Source: Neisseria montereyensis
GTDB lineage: Bacteria; Pseudomonadota; Gammaproteobacteria; Burkholderiales; Neisseriaceae
Direction of reading: 5' to 3'
Length of the DNA stretch: 64,000 nucleotides
Assembly (NCBI RefSeq): GCF_024834045.1
Contig: NZ_JANUXW010000003.1
Location: 1 to 64,000, forward strand
In this document: positions 8,388-18,359 of the stretch, piece after piece
Layout of the letters: every line of letters starts with the position of its first letter
Numbering within the stretch: the first letter of the stretch is position 1
Notes under the pieces: generated by a model
Database searches by the model: none
Told to the model about the DNA's origin: nothing
Seen by the model: only the letters and a program-made list of their open reading frames with translations
Program-made: the position numbers and the translations under genes

Positions 8388-8675
8388 ATGAAAAACAATA
8401 AATTATTAGCCTTAGCTGCGGTTGCGACGCTTGCGGTAGGTATAAATGCCTATTCAGCGGCTAAAGAAATTCAAGTAGCTTCGAACAACACACCCTACAC
8501 GGCAGAAAATGTACAAAAAATTGCTTCTACTGCGGTAAGCATGGGCGTAAAAGAGCCGGTGAGCTTAAACTTAAGCGGCGGTAACTTAAACGTTTCCGGT
8601 GGCAGCAGCACTAAATGTGTTTTTAAAGTGGGCAGCGGTGATGCGCCGAAAATTCAAGGTGTAAGCTGTAAATAA
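8388..8675 (+). CDS. Small secreted protein, unknown function
   Basis: 95 aa beginning MKNNKLLALAAVATLAVG, a clear signal peptide with probable cleavage after AYSA. The mature part is about 70 aa with a beta-like Gly/Ser-rich stretch (LNLSGGNLNVSGGSSTK) and two Cys (CVFKV, SCK) that could form a disulfide. The ribosome site TTAAAGGAAATTTTTAC fixes this start. No homologous family recognised. A strong terminator follows immediately, so it is monocistronic. Confidence 0.75.
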   Translation: MKNNKLLALAAVATLAVGINAYSAAKEIQVASNNTPYTAENVQKIASTAVSMGVKEPVSLNLSGGNLNVSGGSSTKCVFKVGSGDAPKIQGVSCK

Positions 8676-8692
8676 AAGATTTCGATAAAAAT

Positions 8693-8731
8693 AAAGCCCT
8701 TGAACGTTGATGTTCAAGGGCTTTGTTTTTG
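8693..8731. terminator. Terminator after the small secreted protein
   Basis: A 13-bp perfect stem (AAAGCCCTTGAAC / GTTCAAGGGCTTT) with a 6-base loop, followed by GTTTTTG. Confidence 0.9.
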
Positions 8732-8777
8732 AGTTAAAACATTTTAGCTTATCAAGCAGCTGTAATAAAGGAAGATA

Positions 8778-9341
8778 TTATTTTCTTCCGGCTTCAATTT
8801 GAACGGTTAATACAACCGTGTTGGTGATACCTGCATCGGGCGGATAATCCAAGCCCCAACGGCTGCGGTCTATGGTGGCGGTGAAATCGCCGCCGCATGT
8901 CGTGGTTTTTAAAATGGGGTTGTCGTAACAATTAAATTTTTGTGCAGTCAGTCTGACGGGGTGGGTTTGGCCTTTCATGGTCAGGTTTCCGTCTACCGAT
9001 GCCAGTTTGTCGCCATTAAAATTAAATCTATTGGAAACAAAACGGATTTGGGGGTATTGCGCAACATTAAAGAAATTGGCATCTTGTAAGTGGCGGGTCA
9101 GCTGGGGGCTGCTGGTTTGGATGGTATTGGCCGGAATCGTGATGTTAATCGAACCAGTATGCCTAGCCGGATCAAATTCCAATTGGCCCGTTAATCCGTA
9201 AAAACCGCCGACGTTGGTGCTGGTATTATAATGATCAATACTGAAACGGGCATTAGTGTGATCAGAATCGATTTGATAAGTTGCCGCCAAAGCTGTGGAA
9301 GATAAGGCAGAAACGATAAGTGCGGTTAAAATTTTTTTCAT
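8778..9341 (-). CDS. YceI family periplasmic lipocalin-like protein
   Basis: 187 aa with signal peptide MKKILTALIVSALSSTALAA, then the YceI fold: YQIDSDHTNARFSIDHYNTS, VGGFYGLTGQLEFDPARHTG, TGSINITIPANTIQT and the C-terminal DRSRWGLDYPPDAGITNTV. Family members bind isoprenoid lipids in the periplasm and are linked to stress responses. Two Cys (CYDNPILKTTTC) could form a disulfide. It is next to a LysR regulator on the same strand; a regulatory link is possible but not shown. Confidence 0.92.
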   Translation of the reverse strand: MKKILTALIVSALSSTALAATYQIDSDHTNARFSIDHYNTSTNVGGFYGLTGQLEFDPARHTGSINITIPANTIQTSSPQLTRHLQDANFFNVAQYPQIRFVSNRFNFNGDKLASVDGNLTMKGQTHPVRLTAQKFNCYDNPILKTTTCGGDFTATIDRSRWGLDYPPDAGITNTVVLTVQIEAGRK

Positions 9342-9450
9342 TTCTTACTCCTCTTTCATTGTTGTTATAACGTTAATATTTTAACTAAATCTGATAATAA
9401 ACCCAATACCAATAACGATTATCTTTTGTATGATTTTGTTATGGTATGTG

Positions 9451-10386
9451 TTATGACTTATTTTCATTCTCATGACAATGTTGGCTATACGGCTGCTTCA
9501 ATTTTACGCTGATAAAATCAATAAAGCTGCGTACTTTGGCGCTTAAATATTGGCGGTCGGCATAGGCGGCATAAAGCGGATGGGACGGCATTTGATAGCC
9601 CGGCAGCAGTCTAATCAGTTTGCCGGTATCCAAATCGTTGTAAACCAAGCAATCGGGCACATAGCCGATGCCGAGCCCGGCCAGAATCATTTGGTGAACC
9701 ATCGTGCTGTTATTGCTGCTGAAAACCGGCTTGAGGTGTATATCTTCGCCTTTGCTTTTCTGAGTGTCTTGGTTGGGATAGAGCGTTTTAATGCGCATAT
9801 CGGCATAGCTGGGCAATACTGCGGGGCAGTTTTCCGCTTCGCTGATGGTTCGGGGCAGGCCGTGGCGGGCGATAAAATCGGCTGAGGCGCACAATAGCAT
9901 ATGTATCGTACCGAGCCGGCGTACAATCAATGAAGATGCGGGAAAATCTGATGCCCGCAAAGCCAAGTCGAATCCCTCGCCAACCAGATCGCTGTGGCGG
10001 TTGTCCAGCTCTACTTCCAAGGTAATATCGGGATAGAGTTCCGCGTATTCGGTGAGCCATTGCGAGAACATCGGCGAAGCAAACCATACCGGCGCGGTGA
10101 TGCGCAATAAGCCTTGTGCATGGGCAACACCGGAAGCGGCTTTTTGCGCCGCCTGTTCCAAAGTATCCAAGGCATAAGCACATTGGCGGAAATATTCGTT
10201 GCCTGCTTCGGTGAGGCTTAGGCTGCGGGTGTTGCGCAATAATAATTTGGCACCGATGCTTTCTTCCAAATGGCGAACATGTTTGCTGACCATTGCGGCA
10301 GATAAATCCATTCGGTCGGCGGCTTTGGTGAAACTACCGTTTTCCACCACTTGGCGGAAAACTTTCATACTTAAAAAAGTATCCAA
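9451..10386 (-). CDS. LysR family transcriptional regulator
   Basis: 311-aa LysR-type regulator with an N-terminal winged HTH (VVENGSFTKAADRMDLSAAM, then VSKHVRHLEESIGAKLLLR) and a substrate-binding domain from about residue 90. The chosen start is TTG: it gives the family-typical lead MDTFLSMKVF and has a good ribosome site (AAGAGGAATTTC). ATG at 10368 would remove six residues. The effector is unknown. It reads toward yceI and away from proA, so its target could be either neighbour or itself. Confidence 0.9.
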   Translation of the reverse strand: MDTFLSMKVFRQVVENGSFTKAADRMDLSAAMVSKHVRHLEESIGAKLLLRNTRSLSLTEAGNEYFRQCAYALDTLEQAAQKAASGVAHAQGLLRITAPVWFASPMFSQWLTEYAELYPDITLEVELDNRHSDLVGEGFDLALRASDFPASSLIVRRLGTIHMLLCASADFIARHGLPRTISEAENCPAVLPSYADMRIKTLYPNQDTQKSKGEDIHLKPVFSSNNSTMVHQMILAGLGIGYVPDCLVYNDLDTGKLIRLLPGYQMPSHPLYAAYADRQYLSAKVRSFIDFISVKLKQPYSQHCHENENKS

Positions 10387-10764
10387 AAGAAATTCCTCTT
10401 AAATTTTATTGTGAATTTGTGTACGGCCAACTGTTTCAGACGGCCTGAAAGTAGTTTTTATCTTACCTGAGTTTGGCTGTATTATGTTGGTTTTAAGCCG
10501 AATTGGCGATATAGATAGATAAAATACATCACCGGATGAATGAGGATAGAATGTATTGTATAGGCCGTCTGAAAAAGTTTCAGACGGCCTATTATATAGA
10601 AAATTATCAAGTTAGAAACCACTTTTAACTTATGTGACTATCACACTGGCGCATGCGGCATCGCCATTCAATTTCAAATACGCTAAAAGATGCCTGCTTG
10701 CAATCTTATTCAGACGGCCTTATTATCAAAAGCCTCTTTTCTTTACGATTTGCCGGATTCCCTT
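10387..10764. other. Intergenic region between lysR and proA
   Basis: Holds three DUS elements: one reverse copy near 10436, an inverted pair at 10562-10590 that can act as a terminator, and another reverse copy near 10708 close to the proA start. No gene or clear operator recognised; short open frames here lack ribosome sites. Confidence 0.5.
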
Positions 10765-12024
10765 ATGCAGAATATTCAAGAATATGTACGCCAAACCGCC
10801 ACCGCTGCCAAACAAGCATTTTACACGCTGGCCGGCGCATCTACCGCTCAAAAAAACGCCACATTATTATTGTTGGCAGAATTAATCGAGCAACATCAAA
10901 ACGAGATTTTAGCGGCAAACGCACTGGATTTGGAAAACGCGGAAGCCAAAGGCTTGGATGCCGCCTTGCTCGACCGCTTGAAACTCACCGAAAAAACCAT
11001 TGCCGGCATGAGCGAAGGCTTGCGGCAGATTGTCGCCCTGCCTGATCCGGTGGGGGAAATGGATGAATTCCGTTTGCGCCCTAACGGTTTGCAAATCGGC
11101 AAAATGCGCGTGCCGCTCGGCGTAATCGGTATTATTTACGAATCGCGCCCGAATGTAACCGTTGATGCGGCCGCTTTGTGTTTGAAATCCGGCAATGCCT
11201 GCATTTTGCGCGGCGGTAGCGAAGCCTTTAACAGCAATATGGCGATTGCCAAACTAATTACTCAGGCATTGGTGGCAAACGATTTACCTGCGGGCGCAGT
11301 GAGCCTGATAGAAAATACCAGCCGCGAAAGCGTCGGCGCCATGTTGCAATCGCCCGATTTGATTGATGTGATTATCCCGCGCGGTGGAAAATCATTGGTT
11401 GCCCGCATCAGCAGCGAAGCACGGGTACCCGTGATTAAGCACCTCGACGGCATTTGTCATGTTTATATCGATAAAGCCGCCGACACCCAAAAAGCCGTTG
11501 ATATCGCATTCAATGCCAAAACTTCGCGCTACGGCACTTGCAATACGATGGAAACCTTATTGGTGCATCAGGATAGGGCGGCCGAAATATTACCCTTATT
11601 AGCTGAAAAATACCGTGAAAAAGGGGTTGAGCTGCGCGGTTGCGATAGAACACTTACCATATTAAACAATATTAAAGCCGCTTCCCCCGAAGATTGGGAC
11701 ACCGAATACTTAGCCCCTGTTTTAGCGGTTAAAGTGGTCGACAGTTTAAACGACGCAATGGCGCATATCAATCTGCACGGCAGCCATCATACCGACAGCA
11801 TCGTAACCGAATCTTATACCGATGCCCAAATATTCCTACGCATGGTCGATAGCGCCAGCGTAATGGTGAACGCCAGTACCCGTTTTGCCGACGGCTTTGA
11901 ATACGGATTAGGCGCGGAAATCGGTATTTCAACCGATAAAATCCATGTGCGCGGCCCGGTGGGGCTGAATGGTTTGACTTCTCAGAAATGGGTTGTATTG
12001 GGGAACGGGCAGGTTAGAAGTTAG
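10765..12024 (+). CDS. proA: Gamma-glutamyl phosphate reductase
   Basis: 419-aa enzyme reducing gamma-glutamyl phosphate with NADPH to glutamate semialdehyde, the second step of proline synthesis. Landmarks are [17 protein letters not shown], the nucleotide-binding [26 protein letters not shown], and the catalytic Cys in [18 protein letters not shown] 10765 gives the standard ProA length; the frame extends upstream to 10690 but this adds no family sequence. The partner proB is not adjacent. The tandem repeat array starts right after the gene. Confidence 0.96.
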   Translation: MQNIQEYVRQTATAAKQAFYTLAGASTAQKNATLLLLAELIEQHQNEILAANALDLENAEAKGLDAALLDRLKLTEKTIAGMSEGLRQIVALPDPVGEMDEFRLRPNGLQIGKMRVPLGVIGIIYESRPNVTVDAAALCLKSGNACILRGGSEAFNSNMAIAKLITQALVANDLPAGAVSLIENTSRESVGAMLQSPDLIDVIIPRGGKSLVARISSEARVPVIKHLDGICHVYIDKAADTQKAVDIAFNAKTSRYGTCNTMETLLVHQDRAAEILPLLAEKYREKGVELRGCDRTLTILNNIKAASPEDWDTEYLAPVLAVKVVDSLNDAMAHINLHGSHHTDSIVTESYTDAQIFLRMVDSASVMVNASTRFADGFEYGLGAEIGISTDKIHVRGPVGLNGLTSQKWVVLGNGQVRS

Positions 12025-12098
12025 GATTTTATTGATTGGTGATATTTTATTGATCAATGCCGTCTGAAAAAGGTTTCAGACGGCCTTATCATTGAATA

Positions 12099-12239
12099 TG
12101 TAGGGGCGGATTGCATATCCGCCCGCTGTTTATGAATAGACAAACGTTAGGGGTTGATATGGTTTTTAACCCAAGCGGGTTGTTGTTTGCTTTATGTTAG
12201 GCAATACCGATACGGGCGGATATATAATCCGCCCCTACA
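12099..12239. repeat. Alpha element copy 1
   Basis: Terminal inverted repeats TGTAGGGGCGGAT / ATCCGCCCCTACA. Each end also carries its own small palindrome (GGCGGATTGCATATCCGCC, GGGCGGATATATAATCCGCCC). It is MITE-sized with no coding capacity. Confidence 0.85.
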
Positions 12240-12485
12240 AAGGGCGGTGAATGGTTGCCGTATTTGTATTGCCAAAATATTCAAGGCCGTCTGAAGATTG
12301 TTTTTCAGACGGCCTTGATGATTGATAAAGGGGGAGTGTGATTGGATTATTCCAGATTGGTACTTGCGGTATAAAATCTTTGTGGGGTGCATGGCGCAAG
12401 CCACGCACGCGGCTTGTTTGTGATTCAGATAACGCGTGCGTGCCGATGGCACACATCCTACGCTTGCAAATGATTTGAATATATA

Positions 12486-12630
12486 TGTAGGGGCGGATTG
12501 CATATCCGCCCGCTGTTTATGAATAGGCAAGGGTTGGGAGTGTGTTGATATGGTTTTTAACCCAAGTGGGTTGTTGTTTGCTTTATGCTAGGAAATGCCT
12601 ATGCGGGCGGATATATAATCCGCCCCTACA
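12486..12630. repeat. Alpha element copy 2
   Basis: Same terminal inverted repeats as copy 1; 145 bp. The interior GTTTATGAATAGGCAAG and GGTTTTTAACCCAAG is shared with copies 1, 3 and 4. Confidence 0.85.
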
Positions 12631-12865
12631 CATGGTAGCGAATAGTTGCCGTATTTGTATTGCCAATATTTAAGGCCGTCTGAAGATTGTTTTTCAGACG
12701 GCCTTGATGATTGATAAAGGGTGAGTGTGATTGGATTATTTTGGATTAATGTTTTCGGTATAAAACCTTTGTAGGGTGTGTGGTGCAAGCTACGCACGCG
12801 GATTATTGGGATTCGGGCAACGCGTGCGTGCCGATGGCACACACCCTACGCTTGCTGTTTCAATA

Positions 12866-13009
12866 TGTAGGGGCGGATTATATATCCGCCCGCTGTTTAT
12901 GAATAGACAAGCGTTGGGGTGTGTTGATATGGTTTTTAACCCAAGTGGATTGTTGTTTGCTTTATGCTAGGAAATGCCTATGCGGGCGGATATATAATCC
13001 GCCCCTACA
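12866..13009. repeat. Alpha element copy 3
   Basis: 144 bp, same ends and interior as the other copies. Its left end reads GGATTATATATCC instead of GGATTGCATATCC, a small change that keeps the local palindrome. Confidence 0.85.
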
Positions 13010-13252
13010 CATGGTAGCGAATAGTTGCCGTATTTGTATTGCCAATATTCAAGGCCGTCTGAATATTATTTTCAGACGGCCTTGATGATTGATAAAGGGG
13101 GAGTGTGATTGGATTATTCCAGATTGGTACTTGCGGTATAAAACCTTTGTAGGGTGTGAGGCGCAAGCCACGCACGCGGCTTGTTTGTGATTCAGATAAC
13201 GCGTGCGTGCCGATGGCACACATCCTACGCTTGCAAATGATTTGAATATATA

Positions 13253-13396
13253 TGTAGGGGCGGATTGCATATCCGCCCGTTGTTTATGAATAGGCAAGCG
13301 TTGGGGTGTGTTGATAGGGTTTTTAACCCAAGCAGATTGTTGTTTGCTTTATGGTAGGCAATGCCGATACGGGCGGATATATAATCCGCCCCTACA
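13253..13396. repeat. Alpha element copy 4
   Basis: 144 bp, same ends and interior. The last copy before the PIN-like gene. Confidence 0.85.
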
Positions 13397-13535
13397 AAGG
13401 GTGATGAATGGTTGCCGTATTTGTATTACCGATATTCAAGGCCGTCTGAAGATTGTTTTTCAGACGGCCTCATGATTGATAGAGGGTGAGTGTGATTGGA
13501 TTATTTTGAATTGGTACTTGCGGGGTAAAACCTTT

Positions 13536-13620
13536 GTAGGGTGTGTGGCGAAAGCCACGCACGCGGATTGTTGGGATTCGGGCAACGCGTGCGTGCTGAT
13601 GGCACACACACTACGCTTGC
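13536..13620. repeat. Beta element copy 4
   Basis: Palindromic module with GTAGGGTGTGTGGCG at the left and GCACACACACTACGCTTGC at the right, plus an inner GCCACGCACGCG / CGCGTGCGTGC arm. It stops three bases before the PIN-like gene's stop codon. The other three copies start at about 12381, 12771 and 13149. Confidence 0.8.
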
Positions 13621-13623
13621 TGC

Positions 13624-14697
13624 TTAAAGGGTATAGCTTGTTCCAAATCCATTTTTTAACCATTCATTCCATACTTTTTCTACCTCGTACTTCACATTAT
13701 CATCCACTCCATCTAAGACATGATTCTTTAAATTAGTTAAGCGATCTATTTTTTCTTCATCAGAACTGGGTGGTGTAAATTCCCATAGATTCTCCTCGAT
13801 TAAAGAGAGAATTTTTTCTGATGACTTCGTATCAAAACTATTTTCATCAAAGGATACACTCATTTTCTTATCATCTCGCCATACAAAAGGAAAACATCTA
13901 AAAATTAATTTTTTTAATGCTTTATCATCTGTTACCACCATCAACTCTCCTGCTGGTTGGTAATTATTCTGTAATAAGTTAGGAATAGCTAACCAAAATA
14001 ATAAGTCACCTGCTCTATTACGGAAATATTTCTCTTCCAAAGAATTCTCACCTTTTTGACTAGGTTTAATACTCATAAAATCTGATAAATAAGAATAAGC
14101 AGATTTATTATCATTAACCATCTTAATATTCTTATTTTTATTTAAGAATTCAGCCAAACAGCAAAGCATAATAAGACTAGAAAAACACGGTACATTTTTA
14201 TCCTTTAACTGCTGCACTAATTCAAAAGGCTTTTTATCATCTTTTTTTGCAAAAGTTATTCTATATAAAAGTACAATGTATAAATAAGACATCATCCAAT
14301 CTGTTCGGATTTGCTTTTCATTATTGATTAATAACTGCTCAATTTTTGAAGAAAACCCATTTTCAAATGGTATCCCTAAATCTTTAAATGGTTTAATAAA
14401 TGAATCCGTACGATTAACAATATCGGTAGTATATTTTTTATTTGATAAATATTGTTCTACAAATGCCAAATAAAGCGAAACATTTATTCCTACACGATCT
14501 TTTTCATGTACTTTAATCTTCTCTATGTTATCAATTTGTTGAATATCTTTTAACCAATTATTTGGTTTAACAAGGGCATTATTATCAAGAATAAGTTCTA
14601 GCATAGAACTTTCTCGTTTTTTGTTACAATATAGCCATATAAAGCAGGTACCTGAGGGTAATTCAATACATCTTTGTTCATAAGGTATATAAGTCAT
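13624..14697 (-). CDS. AT-rich PIN-like protein, unknown function
   Basis: 357 aa, strikingly richer in A, T, Lys and Asn than its neighbours, which suggests recent transfer. Near the start LELILDNNALV puts Asp38 at the end of a hydrophobic strand. Near residues 225-262 are RNRAGDLLFWLAI (Asp231) and ELMVVTDDKALKK (Asp257/258). This acid layout, an N-terminal Asp plus two late Asp after strands, is what PIN-domain nucleases show, here with a long helical insert between. The start has a good ribosome site (AAAAAGGATAATATT); ATG 14604 is the alternative. It sits between the repeat array and uvrB with no partner antitoxin visible. RNase or defence function is inference only. Confidence 0.65.
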   Translation of the reverse strand: MTYIPYEQRCIELPSGTCFIWLYCNKKRESSMLELILDNNALVKPNNWLKDIQQIDNIEKIKVHEKDRVGINVSLYLAFVEQYLSNKKYTTDIVNRTDSFIKPFKDLGIPFENGFSSKIEQLLINNEKQIRTDWMMSYLYIVLLYRITFAKKDDKKPFELVQQLKDKNVPCFSSLIMLCCLAEFLNKNKNIKMVNDNKSAYSYLSDFMSIKPSQKGENSLEEKYFRNRAGDLLFWLAIPNLLQNNYQPAGELMVVTDDKALKKLIFRCFPFVWRDDKKMSVSFDENSFDTKSSEKILSLIEENLWEFTPPSSDEEKIDRLTNLKNHVLDGVDDNVKYEVEKVWNEWLKNGFGTSYTL

Positions 14698-14769
14698 AAT
14701 ATTATCCTTTTTTGCTAGATTTTAAGAACCACTTTTTGAGTAAAATAAAATTTTCTAAAACATCGTTTT

Positions 14770-16800
14770 CTACTCACTCCCAAACAACAACCCCTCTTTA
14801 ATCCCCCGAATCTTATCCCTTAAAACAGCCGCTTCTTCAAACTGCAAATCCCGTGCCGCTTGTTGCATGGCTTTTTCGAGTTTGGCGATTTCTTTTAAGG
14901 CGTCTTCTTCGTTGTGGATTTCGCCGATTTTCACTTTGTCTTTTTTGCTCTTGCCTTTGCCTTTACTGCCGGTTTCGTCGTGATATACGCCGTCGATAAT
15001 GTCTTTTACCTGTTTGGTAATCTGTTTCGGTACGATGCCGTGTTCTTCGTTGAATTTTATTTGTTTTTCGCGGCGGCGTTCGGTTTCGTCTATGGCGGCT
15101 TTCATGGAATCGGTGATTTTGTCGGCATAGAGGATGGCGAGGCCGTTTACGTTGCGGGCGGCGCGGCCGATGGTTTGAATCAGGCTGCGGTGGCTGCGGA
15201 GGAAGCCTTCTTTGTCGGCATCTAAAATGGCGACTAGGGAAACTTCGGGAATATCCAAGCCTTCGCGCAATAGGTTGATGCCGACTAAAACGTCGAACAG
15301 CCCCAAGCGTAAATCGCGGATGATTTCTACGCGCTCTACGGTGTCGATATCGCTATGCAGGTAGCGCACTTTGATGCCGAGTTCGCTGTAATAGTCGGTG
15401 AGCTGTTCGGCCATGCGTTTAGTGAGGGTGGTCACGAGTACGCGTTCGCCTTTTTCGATGCGCAGGTGGATTTCGCTGAGCAGGTCGTCCACTTGGGTGG
15501 CGACGGGGCGGATTTCGATTTGAGGGTCGACCAATCCGGTGGGACGGACGACTTGTTCGACCACTTGGCCGGCGTGTTCGGCTTCGTATTTGGCGGGGGT
15601 GGCGGATACGAATATGGTTTGCGGCATGATTTTTTCAAATTCGTGGAATTTGAGCGGGCGGTTGTCGCGGGCGGAGGGCAGGCGGAAGCCGTAGTCGACC
15701 AGATTTTGTTTGCGGCTGGCGTCGCCTTTATACATGCCGCCGATTTGGGTGACGGTAACGTGGCTTTCGTCGATAAACATAATGGCGTTATCGGGCAGGT
15801 AGTCCATCAGAGTGGGGGGCGGTTCGCCTTCTTTTTTGCCGGAAAAGTGGCGGGAATAGTTTTCAATGCCTTTGCAAAAGCCCATTTCGTAGAGCATTTC
15901 GAGATCGAAGCGGGTGCGCTGTTCGATGCGTTGGGTTTCGACGGGGCGGTTTTCTTTGGTGTAGAAGTCGATACGCTCGCGCAATTCTTGTTTGATGCTT
16001 TCGCAGGCGCGTAATACGGTTTCGCGCGGGGTTACATAATGGCTGGAGGGGAAAACGGTATAGCGGCCGACACGTTGCAGGCTGCCGCCGGTGAGCGGGT
16101 CGAAGAGGTCGAGGCGGTCGATTTCGTCGTCAAACAGGCTGATGCGCAGGGCGTTGTCGGAGCTTTCGGCGGGGTAGATGTCGATAACGTCGCCGCGCAC
16201 GCGAAACGAACCGCGCTTGAAATCTGTTTCGCCGCGTTCGTATTGCATGGAAACGAGGGTGGAAATAATGTCGCGCTGTTCGATGGTGTCGCCTTCTTTA
16301 ACGGATAAAACCATTTGTTGGTATTCGGTGGGGTCGCCGATACCGTAGATGGCGGAAACAGTGGCAACGATAATCACGTCGTCGCGGGTCATGAGGTTTT
16401 TGGTGGCGGAAAGGCGCATCTGTTCGATGTGCTCATTAATGGCGGAATCTTTTTCAATAAACAGATCGCGGCTGGGCACATAGGCTTCGGGCTGATAATA
16501 GTCGTAGTATGAAACGAAATATTCCACCGCGTTTTCGGGGAAAAATTCGCGCATTTCGGCATAAAGCTGGGCGGCAAGGGTTTTGTTGTGCGCCATAATA
16601 ATGGCGGGGCGGCCGCTTTGGGCAATCACATTGGCCATGGTGTAGGTTTTGCCCGAACCGGTTACGCCGAGCAGGGTTTGGTAGGCGAGGCCGTCTGAAA
16701 GCCCTTCGAGCAGGCCGGCAATGGCGGTGGGCTGGTCGCCGGCGGGGGGGAACGGCTGGTGTAGTTTAAACGGGGAGTTTTCGTATTGGATAACTTGCAT
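14770..16800 (-). CDS. uvrB: UvrABC excision nuclease subunit B
   Basis: 676-aa helicase-like damage-verification subunit of nucleotide excision repair. It receives damaged DNA from UvrA and recruits UvrC. Walker A is GVTGSGKT (residues 45-52), the DNA-clamping beta-hairpin [12 protein letters not shown] is at 98-109, helicase motifs include DESHVT and QTIGRAARN, and the C-terminal UVR motif ([20 protein letters not shown]) binds UvrC. Full length. A DUS lies inside the coding sequence near 16688. It reads away from hfq. Confidence 0.98.
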   Translation of the reverse strand: MQVIQYENSPFKLHQPFPPAGDQPTAIAGLLEGLSDGLAYQTLLGVTGSGKTYTMANVIAQSGRPAIIMAHNKTLAAQLYAEMREFFPENAVEYFVSYYDYYQPEAYVPSRDLFIEKDSAINEHIEQMRLSATKNLMTRDDVIIVATVSAIYGIGDPTEYQQMVLSVKEGDTIEQRDIISTLVSMQYERGETDFKRGSFRVRGDVIDIYPAESSDNALRISLFDDEIDRLDLFDPLTGGSLQRVGRYTVFPSSHYVTPRETVLRACESIKQELRERIDFYTKENRPVETQRIEQRTRFDLEMLYEMGFCKGIENYSRHFSGKKEGEPPPTLMDYLPDNAIMFIDESHVTVTQIGGMYKGDASRKQNLVDYGFRLPSARDNRPLKFHEFEKIMPQTIFVSATPAKYEAEHAGQVVEQVVRPTGLVDPQIEIRPVATQVDDLLSEIHLRIEKGERVLVTTLTKRMAEQLTDYYSELGIKVRYLHSDIDTVERVEIIRDLRLGLFDVLVGINLLREGLDIPEVSLVAILDADKEGFLRSHRSLIQTIGRAARNVNGLAILYADKITDSMKAAIDETERRREKQIKFNEEHGIVPKQITKQVKDIIDGVYHDETGSKGKGKSKKDKVKIGEIHNEEDALKEIAKLEKAMQQAARDLQFEEAAVLRDKIRGIKEGLLFGSE

Positions 16801-17326
16801 GGCGCGCTTTGATGTGATGGCGGAAACTTTGAATTATATCGCCAAGCAAGCCGATGATTCTAGGGCGTTGGCGGATGGGGGCGGGAAAGATGGACGGCCG
16901 GTAAAGTATTGCAAATTATAGAATGGGCGATTGATAGAAAATGGGCCAGGCAGTTTTCAGACGGCCTAACGGGGATTGTTTGCCTTGGGGGTAAAAAACG
17001 GCTGGAAGCGGTATCGGTTATTTGTGTTTTTTACAACGCTTATCTAAAGCCGATATTTCAGACGGCCTTTGGCTGAATCAATACAGATATTTAGCAAATT
17101 TTCTATGCTTTTTAAATATAAAGATATTTATTTCAAATAAATATGTGAAAGCATATTTGAACTTTAAAGATTCATACCTATCTTATTACAGACGCTTTAT
17201 CAAACCATGTTGCCAATGTTTGCATATTATTACGGATAAAGGGTTGGTAAAAATATGCATAAAAAGCTAAAATCGGCACATGTTTTTCCCGAAAATTTTA
17301 GAACCATAATAACGGAGTTGAAAAAA
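16801..17326. other. Intergenic region between uvrB and hfq
   Basis: About 525 bases between divergent genes. Two single DUS copies (near 16953 and 17060) are present; the rest is AT-rich. A promoter for hfq is plausible at TTGGTA (17244-17249) and TAAAAT (17268-17273) with 18 bases between. An 82-codon frame at 17022-17270 lacks a ribosome site and recognisable features. Confidence 0.5.
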
Positions 17327-17608
17327 ATGACCACTAAAGGACAAATGTTACAAGATCCTTTTCTCAATGCATTAAGAAGAGAGCATGTTCCGGTTTCCAT
17401 TTATTTGGTAAACGGCATTAAATTGCAGGGGCAAGTTGAATCGTTCGACCAATATGTTGTTTTGTTGCGTAACACATCCGTAACACAAATGGTATACAAA
17501 CATGCGATTTCTACCATTGTTCCTGCCCGCGCAGTAAGTTTGCAGCATGAAAACAAACAGCAGGGTGCTGCGCCGGTACAGGTCGAAACAGGCCAAACTA
17601 CCGCCTAA
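17327..17608 (+). CDS. hfq: RNA chaperone Hfq
   Basis: 93-aa Sm-like protein that forms a hexameric ring and pairs small RNAs with mRNAs. The sequence [20 protein letters not shown], then [18 protein letters not shown] (Sm1) and [12 protein letters not shown] (Sm2, with the YKHA RNA-binding residues) is diagnostic, followed by a short Gln-rich tail. ATG 17327 with ACGGAGTTGAAAAAA upstream is the standard start; the frame extends back to 17255 without conserved sequence. A strong terminator follows. Relevant here because at least three sRNA candidates lie in this window. Confidence 0.98.
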   Translation: MTTKGQMLQDPFLNALRREHVPVSIYLVNGIKLQGQVESFDQYVVLLRNTSVTQMVYKHAISTIVPARAVSLQHENKQQGAAPVQVETGQTTA

Positions 17609-17623
17609 CAGCGGGTACGGAAA

Positions 17624-17656
17624 ATACCTTACCTTTTATCGGTAAGGTATTTTTTA
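17624..17656 (+). terminator. Terminator after hfq
   Basis: A 10-bp perfect stem (ATACCTTACC / GGTAAGGTAT), 7-base loop and TTTTT tail. Confidence 0.9.
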
Positions 17657-17679
17657 TCGTTTTTTCAGACGGCCTTGCC

Positions 17680-18243
17680 ATGTATTTAACCAATATCCTG
17701 CCTTTTGCCCATTATTTGCTGTCGAATGCCGTGCACGCGGGCGATACGGTTATCGACGGCACCGCAGGCAACGGCCATGACACGCTGGCTTTAGCGCAGA
17801 TGGTAGGGGCAAACGGCAAGGTTTGGGCGTTTGATATACAGGCGCAGGCTTTGGCGCAAACCGCCGCCCGTTTGGCGCAGGCAGGGGCGCAGGCTCAGGT
17901 GGCTTATATTCAGGCAGGCCATGAAAGGCTGGCGGATTATGTGGCCGAACCGGTTGCCGCCGCCATTTTTAATTTCGGCTGGCTACCGGGCGGGGACAAA
18001 ACATTAACCACACAGGCCGATACCAGTATCCGTGCACTGGAATCGGCTTTGCATTTATTGAAAAACGGCGGATTGCTGGCGGCGGTATTATATCCGGGGC
18101 ATGAGGCAGGGAATAGGGAGGCCGCAGCGGTGGAGAAATGGGCGGCTTTATTGCCACAACAACACTATAGCGTATTAAAATACGGTTTCATTAACCGCCG
18201 CAACCGGCCGCCTTATCTGCTGGCTATTGAAAAGCTGAAATAA
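17680..18243 (+). CDS. YtqB/MnmM-like SAM-dependent methyltransferase
   Basis: 187-aa class I methyltransferase. SAM-binding motif I is VIDGTAGNGHDTLALA (from about residue 24), then VWAFDIQAQAL, and the active-site-like NFGWLPGGDK near residue 107, with AVLYPGHEAG and NRPPYLLAIEK at the end. This matches the rRNA-methylase-like YtqB family; Bacillus YtqB is, as I recall, the tRNA modification enzyme MnmM that methylates nm5s2U to mnm5s2U. Whether that applies here is inferred. A DUS ends only a few bases before the ATG, and a ribosome site is not obvious. Confidence 0.8.
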   Translation: MYLTNILPFAHYLLSNAVHAGDTVIDGTAGNGHDTLALAQMVGANGKVWAFDIQAQALAQTAARLAQAGAQAQVAYIQAGHERLADYVAEPVAAAIFNFGWLPGGDKTLTTQADTSIRALESALHLLKNGGLLAAVLYPGHEAGNREAAAVEKWAALLPQQHYSVLKYGFINRRNRPPYLLAIEKLK

Positions 18244-18359
18244 AATATTATGATGAAATATATTTTATGCAATCAGCTTGTGATTTGATATGATGCTTGC
18301 CCTTGAACCGGGATGAGGTTCGGCGGGATAACCACAACCAATAATATAAGAAATATTTT

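Larger units (their letters stand above)
12059..13620. repeat. Tandem array of about 385-bp compound repeats (four copies)
   Basis: Each unit holds three palindromic modules. Module alpha is 141-145 bp and bounded by TGTAGGGGCGGAT and ATCCGCCCCTACA. Next comes an inverted AG-DUS hairpin. Module beta is about 85 bp, starting GTAGGGTGTG and ending CACACCCTACGCTTGC. Alpha copies start at 12099, 12486, 12866 and 13253 (spacing 387, 380, 387). Beta copies lie at about 12381, 12771, 13149 and 13536. The array runs from just after proA to three bases before the stop of the PIN-like gene. All open frames in it are repeat-derived and were not called. Confidence 0.9.

Noticed and set aside
12059-13620. 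Array considered as a possible CRISPR locus
   Set aside because: The period is about 385 bp with internal palindromes and conserved interiors; there are no short direct repeats with unique spacers and no cas genes.
12192-13663. Several open frames of 60-112 codons, some nearly identical to each other
   Set aside because: They are readings of the alpha/beta repeats and DUS hairpins, repeat with the array, and lack ribosome sites.
17022-17270. 82-codon plus-strand frame upstream of hfq
   Set aside because: No ribosome site, includes a DUS, and it overlaps the likely hfq promoter.
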